Positions 1-12,581 of a stretch of 64,000 nucleotides of DNA are shown here, in pieces (the stretch's first letter is position 1; each line of letters starts with the position of its first letter). A program made the position numbers and the translations under genes. Location of the stretch: contig CAVNZM010000005.1 in the NCBI GenBank assembly GCA_963693365.1, forward strand, positions 5,332,001-5,396,000, read 5' to 3'. The DNA comes from Amoebidium appalachense (Eukaryota; Ichthyosporea). The notes under the pieces were generated by a model. The model did not search any database. It was not told the origin of the DNA and was given only the letters and a program-made list of their open reading frames with translations.

Positions 1-189
1 GGCCGGGTCCTGGGTGCTTGGCTCAAGGCTGTCATTCTGGTAGAGGATAGAAATTGGGTGTTAGTAATCACCCCTCGCTCGCACATAGATCATTGCTAAG
101 TGTATATGCGCAGAAGCCATGAAAGACTAGTTGTTTAGAGCTAACTAGTTATAGGCCTTTAAAAAGCACCAAAAAATGGAATCACTTAC

Positions 190-342
190 CTCTATCGACG
201 GCAATTCGATGTTATAGCCAGAGATCTCAGCCAGTGGTGTTCGCTCTGTGGCTGCACCTTTCTTCCTTGGCCCACCCGCATTTTCCAAGGCGGTATTAAC
301 ATTTTTCCGGGCGAGGTTTGCCCTCCTTGGTCGTGTGGACAT
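190..342 (-). CDS. First exon of a basic protein with a destruction-box-like motif (partial, leaves window)
   Basis: The ATG at 342 opens 51 codons ending at a strong donor (GTAAGT, bases 184-189 read on the minus strand), so the gene continues off the left edge. The peptide is rich in Arg/Lys and has RTPLAEISG at residues 34-42, which fits the APC/C destruction-box pattern RxxLxxI. Such an N-terminus (basic, disordered, with a D-box) is typical of mitotic cyclins and other proteins destroyed at anaphase. No catalytic or cyclin-box sequence is inside the window, so the family cannot be named. The gene is head-to-head with the Bir1-like gene and about 590 bp away, which suggests shared cell-cycle transcription. 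The exon and donor are well supported; the D-box role is inference. Confidence 0.6.
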
Positions 343-666
343 ACCCTCGCGTTAATCTTGCGCAAAAAGTTAGTGTTATTTTAAGGACGTACTAAGGTTA
401 GTGCTTGTGCAAGTGAAGCTTGTTTCCGAAGCATCGTGCTAACTTGTTTTCCTTTCAGAAAGCAACATTCGGGGAGTCCAAAAGGGGTAAATAGCAAGTA
501 TATGTGCTATGATTTGGACCTCCAGTGATGTGTTGCGTATATAGGCCTATACACGGCTATACACGGTAGAAAGAGCATATAGTAGGGTTCCGAGAAAGTT
601 TGCGCCCGTCAAGCTTGTACAACTTGGCAAGCCCAAAGCGCAGTCACAGCGGCTGTTTTTTGAAAG

Positions 667-834
667 TGGCGCGCGATTCTCAAAAACCAATCTAACTTTG
701 AAAAAAATAAACGTTTTTGGAAGTGTTATTTACACTTTTGATTGGTTGTAATCATTTTGGCGGTTGGTTTGATCTGAGCCTATGGCGGCTGCGCGGCTCA
801 GAACAACCGCAAAAGAGAACTTCCCGGCGAAAAG
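667..834. promoter_or_regulatory. Divergent promoter with CCAAT and E2F-like sites
   Basis: The 587 bp between the two divergent start codons contains CCAATC at 687-692, GATTGG at 740-745, TTTTGGCGG at 755-763, CGGCGAAAA at 826-834 and a GGCGCGC stretch near 668. NF-Y (CCAAT) plus E2F-type sites are a common arrangement in G1/S and G2/M promoters. The motifs are seen directly; binding is inferred. No TATA box was noticed. Confidence 0.5.
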
Positions 835-929
835 GGAAAGAGGAGTGACTGTACTGTTTTGTTCTGTTTGGTGCAGTTCATAGCCAGCATTTTCTGACAG
901 TTATAAGAGAGTACAGCACAAAAGAGAGA

Positions 930-3186
930 ATGGGGCCCAAAAAGCCAGTTTTAGACAACTACAGAACACTGGAGGCTCGTCTGGAGTCGTTCAAGAAATG
1001 GCCCATCGCAGAAACTGCAAAGGCCAGCGGTAAAAGGGTAGGCCCTCACTTTATTATCCATGGCATAACTTGGTAGTAAAACGTAGGCTTTAATTCGGGG
1101 AGTTGGGAGCGTTGCAGGTCAACTTTAAAAATCCGGAAACTTAACACAAGGGACAACTTCTCATGGAAGATTTGCTGGCATGACTTCGTGTCTCCCTATC
1201 TGCCCTCTTCCACACCGCTTTGCCCTTCTGAACCAAATGCAGCCACTAATGTTTCGTAACGCAGCTGGCAGAGGCTGGGTTTTATCGCATCTCAACGAAG
1301 CAACCAGGGAGCCGCAACACCACGTGCTTCAGTTGCCAGAAGTGCCTGGAAGGCTGGGAGAGTGATGACGACCCTATGCATGTGTCCCCTCACTGTCTGT
1401 TTGTCCTCTGTATTGCAATACAATAGGGATAATATAGTCGAGGTGTTGGCGACGGTTAGGGAAAAGAAGAATGGTGAGCTGAATTTTGGGTTTGTGATGC
1501 ATTTCAAAAAACTGGGGATAGGAGAGCTGGTGTGGAGTTGCAGGAGGATGAGTCGGGACACAGGGGATTTTTGAACTGGCATGGTTAGACACTGAAATGG
1601 GGGTGTAAGGCTTGGCGGACCAGCCGTTTTCATGTGCTATAATTACCACATCTGGTGTATGGATTCCAAGAACCGCACACTCTTTTTATATTGCCCTGTT
1701 GCCTGGTCGTTTTTTTAGTATGTGTACTAGTGGCTAGGTGCGCCATTTCTCTTACGCACACATGAGCCCATGCTGGGAAACTAGACAGCAGGTCTTACTT
1801 AGTTGTTCTCACGTGCAGTGCCGAACATAAGCGCGGCACCGAAAACCGGTGCAGGTACCTTGAACGTCAAGATTTGAAGTTCAGGTTGTCCACTTTTAAG
1901 GACAATTGGCCACATCCCGTTGGTGGAACATGGAAGGCAACTCCAGAAACGGTGGGGCCTGTTATGTTTCCATGTGCTATCCTGGGTGTGGGTGCATTGT
2001 GAGTGTGGTGGTGTTTAAAGAGTGTGTGTGTGTGCGCGGGGGGGGGGGGGGGGGGGGGGGGGGGGATGGCACGGGGCAAGAGGGGAAGGCGGGGGTGGGG
2101 GGGGGGGGGTTGAGAGGGGAGGAGGGTAACGGAAGGGTATATCCCTGATTGTTGGATGCTGTAGTTCCTTTCCTTTCCGGGGGGGGGGGGGGGGGGGGGG
2201 GATGGAAGGCGGGTTGCTGTTGTCCTTAGAATGGCAGAATATTACACTGTGATGGTGTGCAACACCGCGAACACGACCGAGAAACTCTGATACGTGCAGT
2301 GAAAGCGGTTGCAAAGGAACTCGGAGTGGAGTGGAGCAGACTTTGTGGTGCTAGGGGCTTGTGCTCTTGCTGTCATCTTTTCTACTTTCTTTGCTTTTTT
2401 CTTTCCGTCCGTTGAAAGGTGCCGTGATTTGTCCCCTCCTTTCTTTCGTTGAGAGATGCTGTCAAAGAGATTGAAAAAGAAGGAAAGAAGAATGTAGTCT
2501 TGTGGTGATATGGGTGCGCGCTTTTGCTTTCTTTTCATTCTCTATTCTCCTTACCATCCACCCCCCTTTCACCCATTTCCCTGACATTCGCATAGCTCGG
2601 TTGCCCCGATTACTTATGTGCCTAGATTGAGGTTCCCCCGCACGGGCATCTTATCCACCCCCACCCCTACTTCATACAACCTGAAACTGAACACGTGTGT
2701 ACTCGCACACTCTCCCTTTTAAATCTGCTGGTCATGCACAACCCTGTCCGTACCCCCCCCCCCCCTCCCCCCCAGTGGGGACGTACACATACAGCTACTC
2801 ACAACACCCTGTACTATCGTGTTACTTTCTACACGTGTTTTCATACATGGGAGATGGTGTGCACACCCATACGCCCCCACAAACAGCAACATGCACTAAC
2901 CCAATTATCTGCAACACTCGCACACCAGATAACCCCCCTTCCCCCCCCAGTCCCCCCTCCTCCCCCCCCCCCCCCCCCCCCCCCCCCCGCCCAAACACAA
3001 GCGCGCAAATGCACCTGCACGCGCGCGCGCACACACACACACATAAACACACACACACACACACACAGCTTGCCGAGTGTGGGTTCTACTGGTTTGGGGA
3101 TGAGGCCGAACTAGACCTCACCGAGTGTGTGTGCTGTGGCTACAACCTTGTGGGTTGGGAGCCGGATGATGACCCAGTGTATGTTC

Positions 3187-3228
<42 letters not shown>

Positions 3229-3950
3229 TCCTCCTCCTCCCAACACCCACCCATGCAACTACCTCTCTTCAACTGCCTCCACCACTATCACTACACAGTA
3301 GAAATGAGACACACAAACATATGTTAGTTAACCCTCAACACCCTTCCATCTATTCTGCCCGTGTTGACCATGCTTAGCAAAGCTGCTTCCTTACACCCCC
3401 CCCCCCCCCCCCCCCCAACACCACCACCACCACACACACACCCCACAGTCTCATCCACGGCAACCTTCGATATTTATGCTGGCTGTTTGATGAGGTTACA
3501 CATTTATGATGGTAGAGAGAAACCGATGAGGGGAGGGGGGTAGAAAACAATGAACTAGAACCAAAAAATGTGTAGAAATAAAGTGAGAGAAGCATACCAT
3601 TGTGGCCGTGCTGGTCGGCGGATGGAGGGTTGAGGGAGTGGGTGGGGGTAGGGGGGAGGGGTGGGAAGGCTGCAGATTCGGATTCCGTGGATGGGCAGTT
3701 GGGTTCTTTTCCGGCCCCCCGAGGTAATGGGGGGGGGGAGGGGGAGGGGGAGAGGGGGAAGGGGGGCATTCTGCAATCTGATCTCCAGACTGAAATGTGT
3801 GTTGGTACAGTGCGCTGCATTTCGCCAAGAAGCCATATTGCCCGTATGCTATTGCTGCGCACCAGCGCGCCACAAACACCATCAAACTGGAAGCTGAAAA
3901 GGTAATCCCCCATCCCCCTCCTCCTTCTTCTCCTCCCTCCCCTCCCCCCC

Positions 3951-3992
<42 letters not shown>

Positions 3993-4379
3993 TCTCTCTC
4001 TCTCTACCAGCACACAAATGTCAACCCACTCATACCCCTGGGTTGTTTTTGGATTACCCCTTTTCTATAACTTTTTGATGGAGCTTTCCATACTCCGGGG
4101 CACCCATATGTAGATAGAAATGAGCTTGTATTTGACATGCGTTAAGTCACACCATCAGACTGCTCCAAACCAACACCACACCAACAGAAATTTCATACGA
4201 CTTGTTCCGGACCTCAATAATGTTGTTTCTTATGGCTTTGGAAAAAAACAGGATGACTGGATAATCTGGGGGGAGAAAAGAAGAAAAACTGTGGTTGCAT
4301 GGTTAATAGAATTGTGCAATGGTGTTATTTCGCTCTGCAGCTTGTGTGCTAATTGTTTGCCACTGCATTCCGACACACA

Positions 4380-4439
<60 letters not shown>

Positions 4440-4577
4440 TGGCAAACACGCTAGCCAGTGCGCATACCCCCCCCCCCCCCCCCCCCCCCCCAACACAAAA
4501 AAAGGAAGAAGAAAAAGAGTAAGGAAGAAGAAAAGGAAAGAAAAGGAAATATCCACACATGTGTGCTCGCGCGCGCG

Positions 4578-4626
<49 letters not shown>

Positions 4627-5216
4627 ACACGACACGCGTGCACAACTACGCTCAACCAGAAACCGGAGAAGTCTATTCCAGCCAAAGCCGCAAAAGCCCC
4701 CGCCGCCAAGCCGGGAGTCAAGCGAAGAAACGCCCCACGAAAATCCGTCAAGCCAAAAGCTAAAGCGGAGCCAGAGGAAGAAGACAAAGAGGATGAAAAG
4801 GAGAACGAGAGTATGTCGGATGCTGAGCCGATAAAGGTACTCTTTATTAACTCTACGGGTGTACTCTTTAACACACCGGGTGTTCTGTGGTGCTAAATTG
4901 TGTGTTTTGTTTTGCCGATGCTTGTGTCTGTGGGGATAGTTGCATACCCCCCCCCCCCCCCCCATTCCCCCTAACACCTCACCCCTCCCCACTCTCCACA
5001 CAAGTACTCACCAATACACACACACATACGCACACTCAAGCACGCACACACTCACCATACACCGTGACGCGCACGGGCACACACACACATACATCCACAC
5101 ACACACACACTTTCTCTTAATTTGCCGTGTACTCTTTGTGCATTTTCTTGTGAATGAGTCTGTATCCATCACCGTGTTTTCTTTATGCGCATGGCCTTCC
5201 TCGTTCCCTCTGTGCC

Positions 5217-5250
<34 letters not shown>

Positions 5251-5347
5251 ACCCGCGGCCCCTCTGTCCCTCCCTTCTCCCCCAGTTCTGGGTTGTAAGC
5301 ACGATGCTAAAACGTCTGTATCACCCATATGGTGCTATGTATTGTAA

Positions 5348-5380
<33 letters not shown>

Positions 5381-5474
5381 CCACCAACCACCAACCACCA
5401 ACCACCACCATCCTTTAATCCGCATTATCACAACCCCCACCAGCTCAGCAAGAAAGAAAGATTTTTTCTTTTAC

Positions 5475-5515
<41 letters not shown>

Positions 5516-5812
5516 TCCTTTCCCCCCCCCCCCCCAAACACCCAAACACCCAACACCCAACACCCAAAACGTACACACACACACACATGCCGGTAGGACA
5601 TGTGGCCAGGCCTCACTTACGAGCTTTTCCATCACTTGTCTGAAGTTCTGTGTTTCTTCCTCCAAACTGAATCACCACAACATCACCCCACTATGCGCAC
5701 ACACACGCGCGCGCAAACATTGACCCCAATCATACTTGCACTTCATCCGTTTCCCTCCAAGTTCTAATCCCCTAAACCTCCCAATGAGCCTCCCCCCCCC
5801 CCTCCCCCGCGC

Positions 5813-5859
<47 letters not shown>

Positions 5860-6688
5860 AGCCGCTGCCGCCGCCACCCCAGAAGAAACCTAAGCTGCAG
5901 CAGAAAACCCCCCAGGGACCTGTGCAGTGTTTGAGTGTGGACGACCTCTATGACTCTGAGAGCGCAGAGAAGGTTCCAGTCCCTGAAATTGCTCGTGAGG
6001 TGACTATCCCCAAGGCGAGTCGTTCGGTTACTGTGTAGCTTTCTCTGCGGTTTGTTTCGTATCTTTTCTCGTTTTGTTCTCTAGCGTGGGCAGGGGACCC
6101 TGGGAAAGATGGGGTTGGGGGAGGAAGGGGGTGGGTGCTGGGGGGAGTTTGGGGGGAGGGGGGGGAGAACATGTTGCGTGAAAACAGCACAACAAACAAC
6201 CCATGCATCGATAAAGTGAACCAGCTATCAGAAAACGGTTAATATTGCTTCATCTGACCACAATATTCCATCACAGGCCGATACACCAACCTTGGAGATG
6301 AACCTCGCTAAGAACCCGGCCCGGAAAATGAATATAAAAGCACAGGCAAAGACACCTGCCCAGGTTCGGGAATCGAACGGGAAAAGCGTGCAAAAACCGG
6401 AAAATGTGGATGATACAGAAACAGACGAGCAGTCAAACAAAGAAAACGAGCTACCTACCGAAGCGGCGCACACGGAGGGTGTCAAAGAAAAACGGGAAAT
6501 TTTGAAGGAAAGAAACGTTGATGAAGGTGTTGGTGCGGGTGAGGTTGGTGAGCAAGTGAGTTGGGAGAAGGAAAGAGAAGAAAGGGCACAGTGCGAAGGA
6601 TGGGATCATGTGGATCGTTTCTGTGGGATGAAAATGCATGAGGATGACAGGGAATGGGTCGAGTTCGCCATACAGCAGACCGTACGTG

Positions 6689-6756
<68 letters not shown>

Positions 6757-7779
6757 ACCACCTCCTCCTCCTCCACACACACACACACACACTTCAACCA
6801 CCTAGGTAGCCATTTTCTTTGCCGTATAAATACTCACCCTTGCCACACGCACACTCATTCGTAAACAAGCATACACACACGTGCATATTCCTCACTTTCC
6901 GGGCCTTTCCTTTGTAGTCCTTTTCTTCTCTCGCGGTCTCCCTGTCCGTCAAATTCCTTCTTCGTACATTTCTTCTACATTTTTTATTTTTTTTTAAGGA
7001 ATAATAATATTAACGGCATGCTTCAAGCAATCACCCCTACAGTACCTCCCCCCCTCCCTCTTCATTGTTGATACCCATCCACACATTCACTCACATTCAC
7101 ATTCACACACGCTCACGCGCACACCACGGCCATTGCCGCTGCCGCCGCAACCCACACAAAAAGAGAGGGAGAGGGGACGATGCAATTGAGACAGAGTGGG
7201 AGGGGAAGGGGAGAGAGGGAAGGGGGGTAGGGGGGAGGGGGGCGTGAGCAAGAGGGAGAAACAGACATGCACAAGCATGCGAATAATCATCTCATGTGTT
7301 CCACTGCCACCTCTTCCGACCTTCACTCACAACCCACACCCATTCCATCATAACTCATTATCTGTTGCCCCATCAACCTTATACTCACTTACTCACTCAC
7401 ACATGCTCTCTCTCACACAGACGCACACACACAAACAGTCACTCACACTCACTCACACTCACACTCCATCCCCTTTCCCTAAAACATACCACTCACACTC
7501 ACACTCCACCCCCATTTCCATTTCCCCAAAACATACCACACACTAACACTCACAAACAACAACAGAAAGTGTTTGCGGCCCGCATGCGAGCCATCGCAGT
7601 GTCCAAAAACTTTGACGTTGCAACGGGATATCCTTTTGCGGAGAAAATTTTGTCGCGGTATGAAAAGGGGGAGATGGGCCTGATGGATCCCCTACCCCTC
7701 GAGGTCCAACCTTTGCCCAACACCATCCAAATCGATGGTCGCGGATGCAAGTCTATGGAGGTGCGTGTGTGGGATGAAT

Positions 7780-7819
<40 letters not shown>

Positions 7820-8224
7820 GGAGGGGGGGGGGGGGAGGGGGCATGAAAGAAAAGGGAGTGGGTGGGGGCGGGGGTGGAGATGTTGCAGGTGTATTTGAGC
7901 CTGGATGGATTTGGGGTTTGGGTGTGTGGGTGTGTGTGTATAGGTACATGTTGGTGTGCCTTTGTGTGTGTTTCTGTAACAAGTGTGCTTGGTTCGTGTA
8001 CAAGCTTTGGCGAAGTAAAACAGGCTTAGGCAATTGTTAGGCCGGGTGGGTGAGTGAACGAGTAGGGGTGTTTTGTTTTTTTTTTTGCGCGGGGGGGGGG
8101 GGGGGGGGGGGGGGTAGTGACATCGTTTATACTTACTGACTTTTTTTTTTCCCCGTAGGACGTATACCAATCACGCAAGTTCTGGGAAAAGGCGATAATG
8201 GTTGGAGAAAAGTAACCCTCCCCA

Positions 8225-8271
<47 letters not shown>

Positions 8272-8386
8272 ACACACACACACACACACACACACGCCCG
8301 CGCAAGCACACTCGCAAGTACATATGCTATCTGCAGTCCAAGCTTCCTCTCTCTCTCTTTCTCTCTCTCTTCTACCCCCCCCCCCC

Positions 8387-8437
<51 letters not shown>

Positions 8438-8558
8438 ACACACACGGCGCACCAGCCCACTTGAACCGTCGAACTGCACAACCCACTTCCTTTGTGAGCT
8501 TAACATGTGCGTGCATATGTGCTTTTAGGTGTGTTTGGGGGGGTGGGGGGTGGGGGGG

Positions 8559-8603
<45 letters not shown>

Positions 8604-8959
8604 GGAAGGGGGGGGGGGGGGGGGGGGGAGTATTCTGTTATGTCTGATCTGCTCCTAAACAAAGCGACATGTTTCCTTGTGCTGATGTTCTTAACAGTTC
8701 GGTCGATGTATGGGACACTTTTTCATTCCCCTATCCCCTAACCCCACATCCCAGCCTAACCATCTGACATTGTCCCCCCCCCCCCCCCCCCCCCCCTCCC
8801 CGGCGTTTCCTCTCCTTTTTCCTCCCTTGGTTCAGTGACTGCGAGAGGAGGCGGATTAAGCTAAGGGACTGGGTGAATGGAGTCGTGAACAAGGTAACCC
8901 TGTTACAATGGCCGTAATCAAACAGACAGAGGGGAGAAGCAGGGAAAGAGGGGCCCCCC

Positions 8960-8992
<33 letters not shown>

Positions 8993-9988
8993 AACGAAAG
9001 GGGGAGGGGAAGAAAGAGTGGGTGTTGGGGGGGTGAGGGTGTCGGGGGATGGAGGGACGGGGAGGAAGCAATAGAATGTGTGGATCAACACACATTTTTG
9101 GTTGCATCCCTCCGACCTTAGGTCAAAACCCCAGCTGGCCAGGTTTCATTAGAGATAACTTACTGCAATCGTTTGCATATAAATCAGTGTAAACTGAAGA
9201 AAATGTTAGTTTTCACGGATGCCCTCGAGTCAATTAAGAGGAGGTTTGGTTTACACAGTCTTTATTTAACCAATCGATGTATTTTTTTCACTACTTTTTA
9301 CTACATGTGCGTATAACGCTCTAACAACTCACCACGACGATAATCAATTAGAATCAATCAAGCCCCTGCGAAGGGGCATTCAACCAATGTATTCAGAAAA
9401 GTACTTGCGTGATCACCCTTCCTGATGCGTCTTTTACACCCCCTCTATCATAGTCTCCCCAAACCCCACCGACCGAGACGCTTTCCTGCAAATTGAGTCT
9501 GGCACCATGCACACTGACCTGAAATTCCTCTTCCTCTTTACCTCTGCTTTTCGTTGGCGTCATTGTTTGCCTCCTTTCGTCCTTATTTTCTGCGCCGGGG
9601 GGGGGGGGTAGCACAGAGATTCTAATCAAAATTGCCCTTCCCAGCAACAGAGCCTCGCATCGCAGCAGGAGCCCAAGAGGTATCATATCCCTCCCCCCCC
9701 CCCCCCCCCCCCCCCTGGCGTCTGCAGAGGCCCTTTGAAAACACACCGTATAAGCATGGGAGTCTCCGAGTCCTTGCAACTTCTTTTCCCTACGAAGTCC
9801 CTTTCATTTTCATCTCCCTTGCACACCTATCAATGTTAGCCTATGTCCACCCGCACCATTCGTGGCATACTTCGGTCACTGTTTTGTCTTGCATTCGGAA
9901 AATCGTTCGAGTATATCGTAATACGAACTAGAGTTTACCCTTATTGGTGCAATCCTTCTTCTCCCCCCCCCTCCCCCCTCCCCCCCCC

Positions 9989-10024
<36 letters not shown>

Positions 10025-10180
10025 CACTTCCCGCTTCCTGTTTACTAACATAGCGCCGTGCTCTTTCAAGTGAGACTCTCCCCCACAATCCCTCCATGTG
10101 CATGGCTTGACACGTATATGCATGTGCCCGAACCTTGTCTGCCCGCATTTCCCACTCACACTCACCCTCGGCAACGACAG

Positions 10181-10247
<67 letters not shown>

Positions 10248-10350
10248 CGAAGAAGTCAACAAGCCACCAACTGAAAAACAGGCGAAAAAGAGCCTTGGAA
10301 GAGCCGTGGCTCCACGACCGAAAAAACGGGCAGCTGCACGGAAACGCTAG
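930..10350 (+). CDS. Bir1/survivin-like protein with two BIR domains, 13 exons, 575 aa
   Basis: Exons: 930-1037, 1265-1383, 1819-1951, 3069-3178, 3811-3901, 4660-4836, 5862-5999, 6277-6681, 7566-7760, 8159-8211, 8836-8893, 9645-9679, 10245-10350. All junction phases agree (1728 nt including the stop). BIR1 (about residues 17-92) has zinc ligands C57, C60, H79 and C87; BIR2 (about 98-172) has C140, C143, H160 and C167. Both carry the survivin-type W-E-x-DDDP segment. Exon 3 encodes the end of BIR1 and the start of BIR2. The rest is basic and charged (residues 188-427), then a possible helical region (428-540) and a Lys/Arg-rich tail. KEN motifs lie at 234-236 and 347-349. Two BIRs without a RING matches fungal Bir1, the chromosomal passenger subunit that binds INCENP and targets Aurora B. 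Exon 7 could also start at 5883. The small exons 11-12 rest on splice signals and phase only. Confidence 0.85.
1384..1818 (+). other. Intron 2 inside BIR1
   Basis: The intron splits the BIR1 zinc-binding module between the DDDP segment and the zinc-ligand His. Donor GTCCCC at 1384 is weak. It was chosen because it gives phase 2, which is completed by the first base at 1819 and restores a continuous BIR reading frame. The read-through frame stops in the intron, near 1420. Confidence 0.5.
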
Positions 10351-10491
10351 ATGAAGCGCTCCCTCTAATCCTGCAACCGGGTGTGTCGTGATGATTTTTG
10401 TGACGGTGATAAACTTTGCAAGTTTCAGTTACGATATTTTCTCCTTGTGATGTTGGTGGTGTGTATGTTTGTGTTTGTCTGTGTGCGCGGT

Positions 10492-10530
<39 letters not shown>

Positions 10531-10849
10531 TTGCACAGGGGCAGAGGATGGGTGACTCTGTGTACGTGTATGCAGTAGAATTTTCGTCTTTGAACTGTTG
10601 TGCCTCGAAGTTCTTGTGGAGAATTGTATTGTGGATACGCCTTGGGCTTTTTTGGTTGTTGTTGTGCATGTTTTTTTTTTAGGGGGGCAACACTGCCAGC
10701 CTTCCAAAATATTTTGGGTTTCAGAAGCATGGAGCTTGTACGATTATTGGGTTGCAGAATATGTGCGAACCCACCGCCTTAGCAGCTTGATGATATCTGT
10801 ATCAGGTTGCAGCAATACCCGAGAAAATTGATTGGGGATGGGTAGCGGG

Positions 10850-11035
10850 GTGGGGTGGGGGAAGGAACATTATTATTAATATTAGTTGTCGTTGGAGAAA
10901 ATGGATGGGGTAGGGAGAGGGGGGCGGGGTGGGGGAAGGAACATTAGTTGTCGTTCGAGAAAATGGATGGGGTGGGGGATGGGGGGTGGGGTGGGGGAAG
11001 GAACATTATTAATATATATTAGTTGTCGTTTGGGC
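10850..11035. repeat. Tandem G-rich repeat, about three units
   Basis: The core TTAGTTGTCGTT followed by GAGAAAATGGATGGGGT and a G-rich run ending GGGGGAAGGAACATTA recurs three times. Spacing is irregular because TATTAATA insertions vary between units. No coding potential is evident. Confidence 0.7.
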
Positions 11036-11362
11036 CGGATTGAGGACCCGGTGTGGATGAACAAACACCAGTCTTGCGACGTGTAACTACGACTATGCTC
11101 CTTATACGAATGATGCCCAGTATGCATAATAAAAGGACTAAACGAGAAACGTTGCCTGTGCCCCTGGGCCATCCTTCCATCTGGATCCAAGCATACGGGT
11201 GGGACACACCAAGATGATCCTGCAGCTGTGTCCACCTGCCACCGTGGCACCTTTATGCACATGCATGGAGCTCGAGACACACACCGGCCGGGCGGATGAG
11301 CCATAGTATGTAACTTCAGTTCACGATCAAGGCTCAGGTTTCAAGTTCAATACACATGCATG

Positions 11363-11395
11363 TGCCTTTTCATGCTGGACCAGCATGAAAAGGCA
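11363..11395. repeat. Perfect hairpin, 16-bp arms, 1-nt centre
   Basis: The arm TGCCTTTTCATGCTGG is followed by one A and its exact reverse complement. It lies about 1.2 kb upstream of the perilipin start. A related but shorter palindrome (ATGCTGGGCCAGCAT) lies at about 19948-19962, just past the perilipin stop. Confidence 0.8.
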
Positions 11396-11975
11396 ATTAT
11401 TGAGCAACAAGGATCTGGGAAAAACGGCAAGCAACTATCTGGCCCGGGCCGAAGATTTCTTCAGTGAACTTCTCCTAGATGACCACCTTTCCCTGCTTGG
11501 GGTCGCTCGGTGCAATTTAGTAATACTGTCGCAATTTACTGATACTGTCGATTTTGTGCTGTGTTTTTGTCCAATACTATCAGGAAGCCCTTCGGGTGTG
11601 AGTACCTCAATCACAATGTTTTTTGTGCCTTCCAAGTTTTTTTGTGGATCCTTGTGCTGAGCCACTCATCATGATTTTGGCGCCATGTCTCACTACCCGA
11701 CCAATCATTAAGTGCGATTCCCGTGACCTCATATTCAGCCAACCGGAAACCTTAGATATCACGCAAGCAAAATAGCGAAACGAACACATGATTTTGCGTT
11801 GTATTATAAGTGTGCTGTGTATACTATACAGTACTGTACCAGCCAAAGGAAAACGCAAATAATCAAAAAAATTTGCTACATTTTAAAAACGGGCTTTTCC
11901 TCATAAAACTATGCCTACTAGTAAAAATAAGAAGCAGGGTTATCAGCTTGATCGCCTTCATCAATTCACCTTTAT

Positions 11976-12014
11976 CCAATCAAAATGTTCTGTTGCTGAA
12001 TAGTCCATATATGG
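11976..12014 (+). promoter_or_regulatory. CCAAT box and CArG box upstream of the perilipin gene
   Basis: CCAATC lies at 11976-11981 and CCATATATGG at 12005-12014. The latter is a perfect CC(A/T)6GG site, the consensus for SRF-type MADS-box factors. The sites are about 570-600 bp before the start codon, leaving room for a 5' UTR exon or an unseen first intron. Confidence 0.4.
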
Positions 12015-12581
12015 CTAGTTTTTTTTCCCACAGTATGATATGCCACGGTCTACCGCGGCTCTGAGTTTGTTTGTGTTTTACCCTTTGTCACTTTTCTCAG
12101 TTCAATTCTCAGAAGGCACTTTTTCTCTTGATTCCTAAAGGAAGGTGAGCAAGAATTTTGGTGTCTTCCTTTCCTCCCCTTCCGTATTCCAGGTGTAATG
12201 GTTGATGATTTAGACAGGCTGCGTTGATCTACGCCGGTAGTTGTTTGCTCGGGTTGAAACTGAAAGATCTAGGGCTTCTTCACTATATGTCAGATATCGA
12301 TGTGATGTTTTCTCTTTTACCACGAGCCTGTCGTTTATTCGCCTTTGTCTGGGCACCCTGAATTCTCGTTTGCAAACCCAATGTCTGTGGTATCCATATT
12401 TCCTCTACAGTCCGAAACCCATTTCTTCAACCTCGCCTCTCAAGCTCATTTCGCTCTCATGTTAGAAAAGCATGCCTCTTGACGCTTGTAGACTTCCTTG
12501 GTTTGACTGCCTGGAAGCCAAACACGGCCCTATACTCATGCCTGCACGTACACACTTACAATCACACACACAGCAGCAACC

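Larger units (their letters stand above)
10351..12581. other. Intergenic region between the BIR gene and perilipin gene
   Basis: It holds a poly-G run (10493-10527), a three-unit G-rich tandem repeat (10850-11035), a perfect hairpin (11363-11395), a CCAATC box (11976-11981) and a CArG-type palindrome (12005-12014). Short open frames at 11385-11660 have no recognisable domain. I see no supported gene here. Confidence 0.6.

Noticed and set aside
1867-3543. Many overlapping Pro-, Gly-, His- or Cys/Val-rich open frames
   Set aside because: They are translations of poly-C/poly-G and CA/GT repeats. The only real coding parts in this span are the BIR exons at 1819-1951 and 3069-3178.
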